Below are positions 1-11,447 of a DNA stretch of 64,000 nucleotides, in pieces (the stretch's first letter is position 1; every line of letters begins with the position of its first letter). The stretch covers positions 38,152,566 to 38,216,565 of the forward strand of contig NC_086375.1 in assembly GCF_036588685.1 (NCBI RefSeq). Direction: 5' to 3'. The translations under genes and the position numbers were made by a program. The stretch comes from Mytilus trossulus (lineage: Eukaryota > Mollusca > Bivalvia > Mytilida > Mytilidae). The notes beneath the pieces are model-generated. The model had not been told where the DNA came from and ran no database searches. It worked only from the letters and a program-made list of their open reading frames with translations.

Positions 1-158
1 GGAGTGCTACCTAACATTCGACCGAGTCTGTCACGACTGCGTCCCGACTCTACCGAATATAATCCGACTGAGATCAGACAGTGACCAGACAACAAACCGA
101 CGCTGACGGAAGTAATCCGTTCGAAAACTGTCGGCATATTCGGGATGATCAGGTAGTG

Positions 159-470
159 CCGGTGTCCTATAGCCATTCTTCCCCCATGCCAATTTTTCCG
201 GGGGGGAAAACTGGATCGATCCAATATTTCCCCTCGGAAAAATTGGCATGATCCAACTTTTCCCCCTCAACGTTATAGGGGGAAAACGAGGATCAGGCCA
301 ATTTTTCCCCTTTGCGGCATGATAAGCTATTTTTTCCCCTTTATAAACTTATAACGTCGGCGACGTCAGTTAGAAATGTTTATCCTGAAAAAAGAATATT
401 ATCTTTTTTGATTAGTTTAATGGTACCAAAGCTTCATCGTATTAATATAAATTGATATGTATTTATATAC
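159..470. repeat. G/C-run dispersed repeat, copy 1
   Basis: This segment is repeated directly at 1895-2193 with small differences. It holds alternating runs of five or more C and five or more G (TTCCCCC, GGGGGGAAA) separated by GGATCGATCC and TTGGCATGATCC, then CGTCGGCGACGTCA, then an AT-rich tail containing ACCAAAGCTTCATCGT. The facing G and C runs can pair with each other. A further related stretch, ACACGAAGCACATT followed by GGTATCATTGACC, follows at 486-556 and recurs at 2583-2644. No reading frame inside looks coding. Confidence 0.8.
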
Positions 471-944
471 ACCATGTATACATACACACGAAGCACATTC
501 TGATGCAGCGATCACATCCATTCTCAATCGTGAACCCTTGGTATCATTGACCTATTGAATACAACCACTTCTGGTCAGTTTGAAGATTTTGACTTTACAT
601 TATAAATCATTTTTGTACCGCAAGGTAAAAGTACCCATCAAAGGCATGGATAGAGAAAAATACTCATCGCCTTTAAGCTTTCATTCAGGAGAAAAAGTCC
701 GATAAGTGTGAAACTTCATCAAACCTAGGGGAGATATGAACCCACTCTCCAACCAGCATGGGAGACGTGCAGTGGAAACTTGGATTGGAAGTACAGGAAC
801 TACCTCTATTATTGTGACTCGCTGTACAAGATCTACAAAAATATTCCACCTGCCCTAAAGGTGTATATATAGGGTCGACCACGATCTAGCACTTATGATA
901 CAAATATCCACCGGAGTTACACGGACCTATTAGTAAGTAATAAA

Positions 945-1215
945 TGGCCACCGTACGGCCCCCAAAAGAAAAAAACCCATATACAGTCGGCTATAAAATG
1001 CTCCGACCATACAAATAAGGGAACAAAACAAACAAAACTAACAGGCTTATTGATTACAAAATAATTTACAAAAAAACCAAACTCAAACGACATGAACCAA
1101 CAACAACCACTGTAACCGGTACTACATGTTCCTGGCTTTCGAATGGGCATTGGTGCATAAACAATGTGATGGCCATAAACTCAACCCTCCCCAATGAACC
1201 CAACCTAGGACAGCA
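945..1215 (+). repeat. Diverged copy of mussel-type dispersed repeat (family R1)
   Basis: The block CACCGTACGGCC...CAGTCGGCTATAAAATGCTCCGA matches, with many changes, the copies at 7433-7640, 25965-26215 and 33733-33925. The tail AACAACCACTGTAAC and CCTAGGACAG matches the end of the 26-kb copy. It is old and non-coding. Confidence 0.65.
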
Positions 1216-1364
1216 CACCGCAAGAAAAAAATATCAGTTGAAATTGGCTTCACTAAAAATGTTGAAACGTTGCACAATAATCACTTACATAAAAACAATA
1301 GAAACAAAACACCGAAATAAAAGTACTCGCAGCTACTGAAACGTATTTCAAAGCTAGTGAAAAT

Positions 1365-1620
1365 ATAGACGGACTAGTGAGCATAGACAGACTGGTGAAC
1401 ATGTGAACAGACGGATGAATATGTAGACAGACTGGTAAACATTTGAACAGACGGTTGAATATGTAGAAAGACTGGTAAACATGTGAACAGACGGGTGAAT
1501 ATGTAGACAGACTTCTCGACACATAGACAGACATGCAGTTGAGAATGTATAAAGACTAGGGGACACAAAGAAAGACAGATTAGTTGAAACATAGATAGAC
1601 TGATAAACCTGCAGACAGAC
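1365..1620. repeat. Minisatellite, 40-bp unit made of two 20-bp halves
   Basis: AGACAGACTGGT recurs at 1385 and 1425, and units continue to about 1620 with growing divergence. Each 40-bp unit is two related 20-bp halves (AGACAGACTGGTGAACATGT and GAACAGACGGATGAATATGT). Open frames on the minus strand through this block only reflect the repeat. A degenerate relative lies near 2705-2805. Confidence 0.85.
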
Positions 1621-1726
1621 TTTTGTTTATGTAAAAGAACTAAAAATTTGTATCTATAAACCTATTTCTAACACTGTTCGGGTTAATTTTCAGACGTGTA
1701 TATATCTACAGTAATATCTATAATAT

Positions 1727-2193
1727 AGGGGGAAAGATTGGCATGGGGGAAAAGTGACTATATGTATACGTATTGTCAATTTTCCGCGGGGGAAGAATGG
1801 CAATGATCCAAACTTTCCACGGGGGAAATATTGGCTCATGCCAGTCTTTCCCCCGGGGGAAAAACTGGCATGGGGGAAGAATGGCTATATAACACCGGTG
1901 TCCTATAGCCATTCTTCCCCCATGCCAACATTTCCGGGGGGAAATACTGGATCGATCCAATATTTCCCCCCGGAAAAATTGGCATGATCCAACTTTTCCC
2001 CTTCAGCGTTGTAAGGGGAAAACTAGGATCATGCCAATTTTTCCCCCGTGAGAAGCATGATAAGCTAAATTTTCCGCCTTGTAATATAACGTCGGCGACG
2101 TCACGATAAGATTTTTTAAATGATAGTAACTTTTTTCTCAGTTTATAGTTACCAAAGCTTCATCGTGTGAATATACATTTGATATGTATTTAT
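1727..2193. repeat. G/C-run dispersed repeat, copy 2 (composite)
   Basis: The left part (1727-1893) has GGGGGAAAGATTGGCATGGG and ACTATATGTATACGTATTGT and is repeated at 2990-3160. The right part (1895-2193) is the second copy of 159-470. The junction is ACACCGGTGTCCTATAGCC. Confidence 0.8.
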
Positions 2194-2231
2194 ATGTGTT
2201 TTTCTATGTTGTGATGTATAACATTGTTTCA

Positions 2232-2572
2232 GAAAAAGGGAGAAGGTTTGGCACCATTAAAACTTTTAACGGCTCTCTGCAAATGTATGCACCTGTTCTA
2301 AGTCACGAATCTTATGAACAGTAGTTGTCGTTTGTTTATGTAATTTTAAAATACGTGTTTCTCGTTTCTCGTTTTTATATAACTTTAATAGACAGTTGTT
2401 TTTCCCGTTTGAATGGTTTTACACTAGTAATTTTGGGGCCCTTTATAGCTTTTTGTTCGGTGTGAGCCAGGGCTCCGTATTGAAGGCCTATTGTGGTTTA
2501 CTTTTATAAATTGTTATTTGGATGGAGAGTTGTCTCATTGTCACTCATATCACATTTTCGTATATCTATATA
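2232..2572 (-). repeat. Dispersed repeat, mussel-type (family R2)
   Basis: On the minus strand it opens with a GATATGAGTGACAATGAGAC-type end, continues through AAATAACAATTTATAAAAGT, a GGCTCACACCGAAC block and AAACGACAACTACTG, and ends near CCTTCTCCCTTTTTCTG. I recognise this as a high-copy interspersed sequence of mytilid genomes. It shares the layout of family R1 (ACAATGAGACAACT near one end) but little sequence. It has no coding capacity. Confidence 0.7.
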
Positions 2573-2983
2573 TATATTTATTCACACGAAGCACATTTTG
2601 ATCACATCCATTCTCTTTAGTGGACCCTTGGTATCATTGACCAAATAAATACAATTACTAGTACTTTAACCACTTAAAACCAGTCAGTAGTTTTTTCCTT
2701 GCATGTGGACATATAGACAGTCATTTAAAAATGTAAAAAGACTAGAGGTCACATATAAAGACTATTGAATAGAGAGACAGACTTGTTGACTCATAGACAG
2801 GCCGTACTGTGACCTATAGTTGTTAATGTTTGTGTCTTTTTTGTCTTTTGTGGATAGTTGATTCATTGGCTGTAGAAAGATTTGTGTAAATGTAAATGAA
2901 CAACAAATTTGTATATTTATAAATAAATATAATTCTAACACTGTTCGGTTTAATTTCCAGACTCTATACACACATAGTGAAAT

Positions 2984-3165
2984 CTATGATGGGGGAAAGA
3001 TTGGCATGGGGGAAAAGTTACTATATGTATACGTATTGTCAACTTTCCGCAGGGGAAGAATCACAACGATCCAAAATTTCCCCGGGGGAAAGATTGGCTC
3101 ATGCCAGTCTTTCCCCCGGGGGAAAAACTGGCATGGGGGAAGAATGACTATATAACACCGGAACG
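2984..3165. repeat. G/C-run dispersed repeat, copy 3
   Basis: This is a direct copy of 1727-1893 (GGGGGAAAGATTGGCATGGG; TTTCCCCCGGGGGAAAAACT). It ends in TATAACACCGGAACG, where it joins unrelated CG-rich sequence. The inverted G and C runs would form hairpins. Confidence 0.75.
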
Positions 3166-3900
3166 TAATCCTATCACGGTCCGCTCTATCGCATTGCAAA
3201 CGGCTTTGTCTGGTCTCAGTCGTCTTGTTTTCTGTAATTGTCGGGACTCTGACGTGGGTATCATTGACGAATTTCGTATTAATAACGGGACTGTTTCGGA
3301 ACGGTTTCGGCAAAAAACGGTTCGTAATCGATAATATCTGGATGCAATCTGGACTCAATCGGCAGAAAAACAGCTAAGAAAAATTACTCCGGATCATTCC
3401 CGTTCAACAGGACACCGTCCAGAATACACAGGACATTGTTCGGTATTTGATCCGATACAGCAGAATCTGTCACGACATAGCCACGATTGTAATCTGACTA
3501 GACAAAATCGGCTGAGTTGCCCCGAATGTTACGGGACGCACCTAACTGTCGGAATGCTTAGCCGAACTATTCGGACCCTTCCCTACCCGTAGGAATCTGT
3601 TACGAACTAAAACGAATGCGTTCAGACAATTATAGGACATTCCAGATAATTGAGGATACTAATCCGACTTTTTCACTTTTCGTGTCGTATTGCTGTCTGG
3701 TCTCAAACGGGAGCAATAATCGGCAATGTGTGAACCCCGCATTACCTTTAACTTGTTTGTCATCGGCTATCGATATAATAGTGTAAACTCAGACTGTCAG
3801 AGGCATTCCAATGGGGATAAATAGAATAAAGGTGTAAAGTAGATGCAGCTCATTCCACGAGAAGCAAAAAAGAAAGTGTAAGTAATCAACACACAAGTTT
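3166..3900. other. CG-containing non-coding stretch, no gene seen
   Basis: Base composition is noticeably richer in CG dinucleotides than the surroundings and resembles 1-158 (many CGGA, ACGG and TCGG words). I found no conserved protein and no clear TIR. It is probably the body of an unidentified repeat of which the G/C-run blocks are part. Confidence 0.4.
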
Positions 3901-3919
3901 AAGTCATCTGCTAGTTATT

Positions 3920-4095
3920 CGTATTATTTGATTTAGGCGTTTAGAGCCTTTGGCGACCCTACAGTAAAAATGTCTATAACACGTCCGATATGACAAGTGA
4001 TCGTAACAGACGAACGGTCATCTAATCTGACCCAGTCAATTGATAACATGAGCGCCCCACAATTGGTCTTGTCCACGCTGTTATAAGAATGATTC
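3920..4095. repeat. Single arm related to the 7.6-8.1 kb fold-back element
   Basis: TTAGAGCCTTTGGCGACCCT, GTAACAGACGAACGGTCATC and GTTATAAGAATGATTCT follow the same order as in the right arm of the fold-back at 7905-8070 (AACCTTTGGTGACCCC, TACCGACAAACGTTCACC, TTTGAATATGATTCT). It is a diverged solo copy of one arm. Confidence 0.65.
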
Positions 4096-4099
4096 TATC

Positions 4100-6880
4100 A
4101 AGGAAAGGGTTTTGACGCACACAGTTCGTAATTGTATAAATAAGATGTGGAATGATTGACAATGACGGACAATTTTCCACCAGTCTCAAGGAGACCAAAA
4201 TTATGCAGAAGTTAACAAATTACTATTATAAACGTAGCTAATAGTTTGTGTTTTGTTTTCCTATTCTTATTATTTTTATGATTTTGTCTACAGATTTTTT
4301 TAACATTTCTAAACTTATAGTTATGTAATTTGTTTTTCTATTTTTCTTATGTCTCACGGAATATTTAACATTTTTTGTTTATCCATCATATTTTATTTCA
4401 ATGTACTTAATAATCATAAAGTACCCCTAGTATGACTAAAAGCAAGCAGTGTCATACACAAAACAAATCATAAATTTGATGACTAAATTCAAAAATTAAA
4501 AGTTTGATTGATTGACAAATTAGATATTCAGTCATTTTATGGAAAGAATTGAATTTCTAATTATGAATTTATCACGAGACAATCATTTGAGTGTAAATAA
4601 AACATATTTGTAATTCCATTCCTAAATGTCTTTTGAAATTTTTGCGGTATAGAATTTATTTCTTTTCAACATGTAATCCCGAGATTTAGATTAGAATGAA
4701 TTTCTTTTCAATTTTACATTAAGACATATAAATACTTATCATTTCATTAACTCTCAATCTTTTTAAATACAATACAACCATTTACAGATTTTGACCACTT
4801 TGACAGAACAAGTGGTTTTCGGTACAAAGTACTGGATTATTCTTGTAATATTGGTCATCTGATTAAAATTTGAACTTTTGTTTGGGTTTAATTATGCCAT
4901 CTGTTCTGATTTTCGATAAGGATTAAATATCCGAATTATAGGGATGTAAAACCCAGACATTGGGATTGGACATCATGCAATTTGTTTCGTAATTTCGTGG
5001 TTGTTGCTTGCATTGTTTTTTCTTTGAACGAACAACTATTTATATGTCTTGTTTTTATTATTGTGAAATAAAAAAAACAATGACAAATTTTGTTTAGTAT
5101 TCTCTATGTGTGTGACTGTACCAATTTTTTTGTCACTATGTCACTTGTTCTGATTTTTAATATAGAATTATAGAGATGTAATACCCAGACCTTGGACATT
5201 ACGCATTTGTTTTTGATCAGTTCGAGTTGTTTGTTGTTTCTATTGTTTCTGTTGTCTCTGTGGTTTTTTTTTGTATTTGGTAATTATCTAAATGTATTTT
5301 CATAAATTAGTAAAAATACTTATTTTGTCGTGTTGCCGTCCGTCTTTAGTATTCTCTTGAACCCTGTCACCAACTGATATCACCAAAACTTTCAAAAAAC
5401 TCTTATGTGTTTATACTTGATCCGAATAATTTCTGACTTTTTATCAAGTGACTTGATAATTTTTACACTGTCCTACAAAACTCGACAGAGAGAAAATCCA
5501 TTAGCTTGTATCTTTTTTTAATAGTGCTTATTTTGACATTTTTTGGGGTAGTGGTGTTGGAAGATTTTTTTGGTAATCTTTTGTTTATCATCTCTTTTAT
5601 GGGCCCATGCGATTAAGAACTTTGAATATTGTCTCTTATTGAAAACCAAATGGTGACTGCTAGATGTTTTGTTTTTCTTGTTGTTGGGTGTTATCCCATC
5701 AGTGACAAATATCTTACACCCCTTTAATGATTTTAAGTACTATATACAGCTTTTTTTTCTGGTGTAAGTTGTCCCTGTTTATGCTTTACGTGCTGCTCGA
5801 AGATTGTTTTGTTTTATTTTTAATAACTTCATGTATTGAATGTTATTACATTTAATATAGATGTAGATTTTGTAGGTAAATGCCCTCATTAGTTCCATAT
5901 ATATTGTAATAAGTATAAATGTATTACTTTATACCTAAAATTGAACTAACATAGCGTGTAGACGTACAAATTACTCAAATAACAGTTGTCTTATGTCAGC
6001 TGCTTATAAACAATTATATTTATTTAACTCCGAACAAAATATATTCATTACCAACACGCAATTTGAAGCATTGTAACTGGGCAAAATTCCTTTAGTTGTA
6101 TAGATCATATCTATATGTAATCTTTCAATATATCTATTTTAGATTATTATTTTAAGAAATGTATTCTATTTTTATTATCATCATGTACCTTTCAGCATGG
6201 TTTATTTACAGAGGGTTATAAGAATACATAAACAGTAATAAGAAATTCAGTAAAAATATCAAGAATGTTGATTAAAACAGGATGTTTTGACAAAAAAATA
6301 ACAATTTAGAAAAAGTAAACAAATAAAGTATCTTTAATTTTCTGCCGATGGTAGAGTCTTCTTGCACGGATTTATCATCACATCATGTACTTTGGGGTCA
6401 CCTAGGAATAAACTTGTTTAACCCCTTTTTACCACCAAACAACACGAATAAACTGAAGGAAAGATTCATTAATTACTGAGGGATTTGTGCTTGCTTAACG
6501 TCCAGTGACAACCAGTTCTGCTTTACAGAACGCTACATTAGTCTTACTTCAAATAATGTTATTCAGATTATTGCGATATATGCGTACGTTCGGTTTTTAA
6601 TAAATATAAATATTCTCAGTTTCGTTAAACAACTTTCTCAAATATATATAATTATGATCTTCGACCAGACGGGAAAACCCACAAATGTATCCATGTGAAT
6701 ATCCAACATAACAACATGGTTACGCCTTCATTATTACGGAGGACTTATTTGAAGTTATTTGATCTGTATATATATAGTTGTGTGCTATTTCAGCGGCTTA
6801 TTTTTGCAGTTTTTCATATATTTACAGTATTTCTATCTTTATAGATTTGCCAATACATGATATTAGACCCCGGGTTTATT
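4100..6880. other. AT-rich intergenic DNA with one old direct duplication
   Basis: No reading frame or RNA gene is supported here. About 4890-5080 and 5135-5290 are diverged direct copies of each other: TCTGTTCTGATTTTCGAT...GGATGTAAAACCCAGACATT against ACTTGTTCTGATTTTTAA...GATGTAATACCCAGACCTT. Confidence 0.5.
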
Positions 6881-6892
6881 TTATTCTTACCA

Positions 6893-7036
6893 AAACAAAT
6901 ATAAGGACGCCTCCGGGTGCGGGAGTTTCTCGCTGCATTGAAGACCTGTTGGTGACCTTCTGCTGTTTTCTGTTCCATGCATGGTCGGGTTGTTGTCTTT
7001 TTGACACCTTACCAGTATCCATTCTCGATTCGATGT
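6893..7036 (+). repeat. Dispersed repeat family R3, copy 1
   Basis: GACGCCTCCGGGTGCGGGAG, then GTTGGTGACCTTCTGCTG, then GGTCGGGTTGTTGTC and CATTCTCGATTC. The same order occurs at 31182-31297 (minus), 38515-38622 (minus) and 44262-44392 (plus). It is a familiar high-copy mussel sequence without coding capacity. Confidence 0.75.
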
Positions 7037-7336
7037 AATTTGTCATAAGTTTAACCAACATGTGATTTTGCCGATGCAACAAATACCCATAAACAACATA
7101 GAACTAGAGAACAGCCACGAGTTGGAAAGTGATAAGCTAAGCCAAAAACAACTACCAAAAGGATAAAAGATACAAGAGCCGACCTATGAGAGTACATGTA
7201 ATTTATTTTACAGAATGCGACTGCTAATTCAAATCCCATTTTCAACTAATGTAAACCAAGCAGACTGACATGTAAATAAATTTCTAGATAGGAAAGATAA
7301 GTTACTTCATCAAATCGGCCCAATTGTGTGTCTGTT

Positions 7337-8262
7337 ACTTAACCTTTTGGTTTAGTTTAAGCTAACCTAGGAAAGCCTCAGTCTTCGCCATGTGCATATT
7401 TCACCCCAAGTCTTCGTCAGATACAAAGAAAAAAGAAGATATGGTATGATTGCCAATGAGACAACTATCCCCAAAAGACCAACATGACACAGACATTAAC
7501 AACTATATGTCACCGTACGGCCTTCAACGATGAGCAAAGCCCATACCGCATAGTCAGCTATAAAAGGCCCCGATAAGACAATGTAAAACAATTCAAACGA
7601 GAAAACTAACGGCCTTATTTAGAATCATATTCGAAACAGTGTGGTCCTGGCCATTGATTGACGATCTAAATTATCCCATTGACTAGGACAGATTAGGTGA
7701 ACGTTTGTCTGTAACGACCATTGCTCACTTCTGACTTATTATAGAATTTAAACTGTGGGGTCACCAAAGGTTCTTAACGCCTCTAATAATGGAAGAATTC
7801 GGAAAATTATTCAGGAATAACCTTTATGTTTTGATTTATATTATTGATATAAATCTACACATTGTATTATTCCGGATTCGTTTTTCGAATTGCTTTATTT
7901 ATAGGTGCTGAAAACCTTTGGTGACCCCAAATATTCAGTGTCTTTAACAAGTACATAGTGAGCAGTGGTTGTTACCGACAAACGTTCACCTAATCTGTCC
8001 CAGTCAATGGGATAATTGAGGTCGTCAATCAATGGCCAGGACCACACTGTTTTGAATATGATTCTATGTAAAAATTCACTTAGTTTGTGAATTCAATCAT
8101 TATGTACTTATGCATGTTTATTTTAATACTCTTTTCATGAATTAAGATATAAAACACGAAAAGATATGCAGTTGTACATGTCTTCTTTGTAAAAGGATCT
8201 TGCTACAACATTGATGACTGACCTTATCAAGGTTAGCTTAAACTAAAAATCAAAAGGTTAAG
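7337..8262. mobile_element. Fold-back element with long inverted arms
   Basis: The inner arms 7626-7790 and 7905-8070 are inverted copies: AGAATCATATTCGAAACAGT pairs with ACTGTTTTGAATATGATTCT, and GGTCACCAAAGGTTC with AACCTTTGGTGACC. The outermost paired stretch is TTAGTTTAAGCTAACCT (about 7350) against AGGTTAGCTTAAACTAA (about 8230). The left arm appears interrupted by a family R1 repeat at 7433-7625. No transposase frame is present, so this is a non-autonomous fold-back or MITE-like element. Confidence 0.8.
7433..7640 (+). repeat. Dispersed repeat family R1, best-preserved copy
   Basis: It begins AGAAGATATGGTATGATTGC, continues CAATGAGACAACTATCC, GTCACCGTACGGCCTTCAAC, CATAGTCAGCTATAAAAGG and ends GAAAACTAACGGCCTTATTT. 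Further copies lie at 25965-26215 and 33733-33925. It sits inside the left arm of the fold-back element, so it inserted after that element formed. Confidence 0.75.
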
Positions 8263-8753
8263 CAACTGACATTCACTTAAAATATTTTAATGGAGTCACT
8301 TAAATTGTCATTTCAATATCATTTATGAAATTCATACATCTATTGCCATCACATAAATTAGGTTTACCTTATTCACAGGTGTATCTTAATTGCTTAGTAG
8401 TCTTTGATGTTAGACTCATTAATCAAATTTAAGTCATGCATAGGTGCATAATTTTTAACAGAACCTGCTTCTAAATAGAATGTTGTATATGTATATAGTC
8501 AGTATCGCCCTTGTTCCATCATTGAACAATATTTTGAATTTGATCGATGTGTGTGTACGTGCATTATATAAGCAGAACGCAGACCATATATCAAAATTGC
8601 TAATTATATATTGCTTGATCTCTTTATATTGTTTAAAAATATGCCAATTAGACTTGCAGATATTTATACATACATTTTTTCATTCATTTAATTGCTTTGA
8701 TTCTCAAGAGTGTACTTTTGATCTTTTAGATACGCTTTCGAATTCACTTAAGT

Positions 8754-8850
8754 AGCCAAAGTCAATTTTAAAGTAGCCGAAGTCCATTTTACAACTAGTA
8801 TTGCCAAAGTCCATTTTACAACTAGTATTGCCAAAGTCCATTTTACAATA
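8754..8850. repeat. Short tandem repeat, 27-bp unit
   Basis: About three units of 27 bp carrying AAGTCCATTTTACAACTAGT, the first one diverged and the last one truncated. Confidence 0.8.
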
Positions 8851-9407
8851 TTGACAATAGCCTAGGTAAACTCAATACGATACGAAGATAATGACAACAT
8901 TGGCTTTAGAGAAGCAAGCGTATTCTTACCACTTCAATTCAAATGTTGAACGTTAGGTCTTATTTCATTGGTGAGCACCATGATAACCTAAAAGTGTATG
9001 CATGTATAAACCCGTGCATGACGACACGAGTAGGTATTCATAGGCAAAAAAGAAAAACAGACTTTGATGTTGGACTCATTAACCAAATTATATCATAATT
9101 TCAATATTTTTTTACGTTCTGCTGACATAATGTAAGTGCATTTGATCGAAATTATATGCCATAATGTAGGTTAATAGGTGTGTCACAGTCAGTGAAAGGC
9201 CGATTTTACACATTAATAAAGATCCAATAACCTTTTTAACTATATTCAATGTTTTAAATATAATTTATACAATTGATTCATATTCAACCTATTCAAATAA
9301 TATTTCTACAGTCAATCATGAACCATATATAGAGTAGGAGTTTGAATACATTAACTGGCTGATCAACAAACTGAATGAATTTACAGTAGTATGACCGAAT
9401 GTGTTTG

Positions 9408-9535
9408 TCATCCACTGTCAGGAATATGACAGTTGTTTCCAATTCGTTTGATGTGTTTGAGGTTTGGATTTTACCATTTGAATACGGACTTCTGTTTTGA
9501 ACTTTCCTCGGAGTTCGGTATTTTTCTTTTTTTAC
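9408..9535 (+). repeat. Dispersed repeat family R4, copy 1
   Basis: GGAATATGACAGTTGTTTCC, then TTGATGTGTTTGAGG and CTCGGAGTTCGGTATTTTT. A second copy is at 39522-39645 and a fragment at 27422-27465. Confidence 0.7.
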
Positions 9536-10399
9536 TTTTCGAAAAAGAAAGACAGACATGCCCCGTCTACTTTTAGGTCCAGTCTAGGACAGTGTCGGTT
9601 ATACATCTGTAATAGATGTGTTTGTGTTTGTGTATACTTTACCGACATGGGTGTATTTTGCAAATAAAAATTATTATAATGTGCATTTTTATATCATTTA
9701 CTGCATGACTCTAGTATAAACAGGCAAAAATCTAAATAAAAATGAATTTGAGCTACTGTTTACTGGGACATGTTGGGAATGCTTTGTTGAAGATAACATC
9801 TATCAGTACGCATACTGACTGGTATGATCATGGTCATTAGTATTGACAAACACCCCTCTCAGATCATTCACCTCTTTCTTTCCATCTTGTTGTTGTTTTT
9901 TAACGTACGATGATTACAGTTGCGGTAAAATCTCATTATACTATTTTTCAACTTGGATTTTGATCAGTTTAAAGGACTATCATTCATAAATATGGAAATT
10001 TGATTTAAAGTATAAAGTTAAATCACGTCATCTATAAGTATTTATGGTTATGTACATGTAAATCATAAATCATAATTGACTTATGTCTTTTTCCAAACCT
10101 GTTTATCGAAATAATGATGATCTTGTGACGAACAATATTTTCTTTGTTGTGGCCACGCTCCCACCGCAAACAACAGTTGGAATATGTATTACCTAAATTG
10201 TACAATAACACAGTGAACAACTGTGTGATGAAAAAAAGGGGGGAAAAAAGGCACATTAAATCCAAAAAAAGCATTTGACACAACCATAAAGGACACACAC
10301 TTTATTGCTATTCTCCATCTTCAGGAAAAGGAAGACCAAAAGACAACCCTATTGCAATGGAAAATTATAAAATGGGGGTCTGGATTGGTTTACAGAAAA

Positions 10400-10475
10400 G
10401 AGAATATTGGACAAAAGGTGCAGAATAAAGAGATCAGGAGAATATTGGGCAAAAAATGCAGAATAAAGAGACCAG
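10400..10475. repeat. Tandem repeat, 38-bp unit, two copies
   Basis: GAGAATATTGGACAAAAGGT and GAGAATATTGGGCAAAAAAT start 38 bp apart, and both continue GCAGAATAAAGAGA. The surrounding purine-rich DNA (10330-11110) holds no supportable gene. Confidence 0.7.
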
Positions 10476-11356
10476 GAAATAAGAATGAAATAGAAAAAAA
10501 TAGGACTTTAAAAAATATAAAGAATAGAGAATTATGACATAAAAAACTAAAAAGTACAGAAAAAGAACCTCGTTTAGACCGTCGAAGTGTGGGCTATTAG
10601 TTCATGACACACAATCCCTCAACTCACTTTAAAAAAAACTCTAACCAAAGAAACGGCGCTTTAGGTATGTTACAGTGTTGTCTTTCGTATTATACAAAAA
10701 AATATATATCAATCAAAGACCAAAGTATAAAAATGCGAACAACTGCGATCACACTACCATTTTTAAGTTGTCCCACCGCAGTAGTTTCTATGGAAACTTA
10801 TAAACAGGCTGTCAGCGCTATAATATCTGTTCCTGTTGGAACAAATATCCTAAACCATTAATTTCACCAGGTACACACTATGCCATATTTCTTCCCTTGG
10901 AAATAACAATATTTTGAAGGAGGGTATAGGATGATAGGCCAGAGTAGGGAATAAAAAGTGCAGGTGGGATAAATTAGAAAATTTACTAGAATAATGAAAA
11001 ATAAGCATTACAAAAATTATATAGAATAAAGCGGTGCTGAAATAAAGAGAATAGACAATAACGGTAAAAAATAATTCAAGATAGAGAAAAATGGTAAAAT
11101 AAGATATAAAATAAAGAAATGAAGACAACATTCCTGTATACCAGATACTTATAAAGGAAGTTATGTTCCATGACAGACACGGCTTCAACAATATGTTCAA
11201 AAGTAAGACAAAATCAGTCTTAGTTTTAAGTTGACAACACATTTGCCCATAAAATGGATTTTTTTTCACTCAATGGCAAAAGGGAAATAACCATTTGTGA
11301 AAATTCAATGTTTACATTTAATAATGTTATTTATTTACTTCCGGTAAAAAGAAATC

Positions 11357-11447
11357 ATGAAGAGCACTGGACATAAATTAGAACTTGGACCCCCAGTTGA
11401 ACCTTTACATGATCTTATCAGTTCAGAGCGGTACATAGACTCTTTAG
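11357..11447 (+). CDS. Unknown 120-aa protein, exon 1
   Basis: Encodes 30 residues starting MKSTGHKLELGPPVEPLHDL, phase 1 at the end. The donor is G|GTATGT. Confidence 0.55.

Noticed and set aside
1253-1592. Minus-strand frames rich in Cys, His and Ser
   Set aside because: Translation of the 40-bp minisatellite, open in three frames.
10850-11269. 139-codon minus-strand hydrophobic frame
   Set aside because: Composed of Phe, Ile, Leu and Tyr from a purine-rich plus strand; it looks like composition, not a membrane protein, and has no splice or start context.
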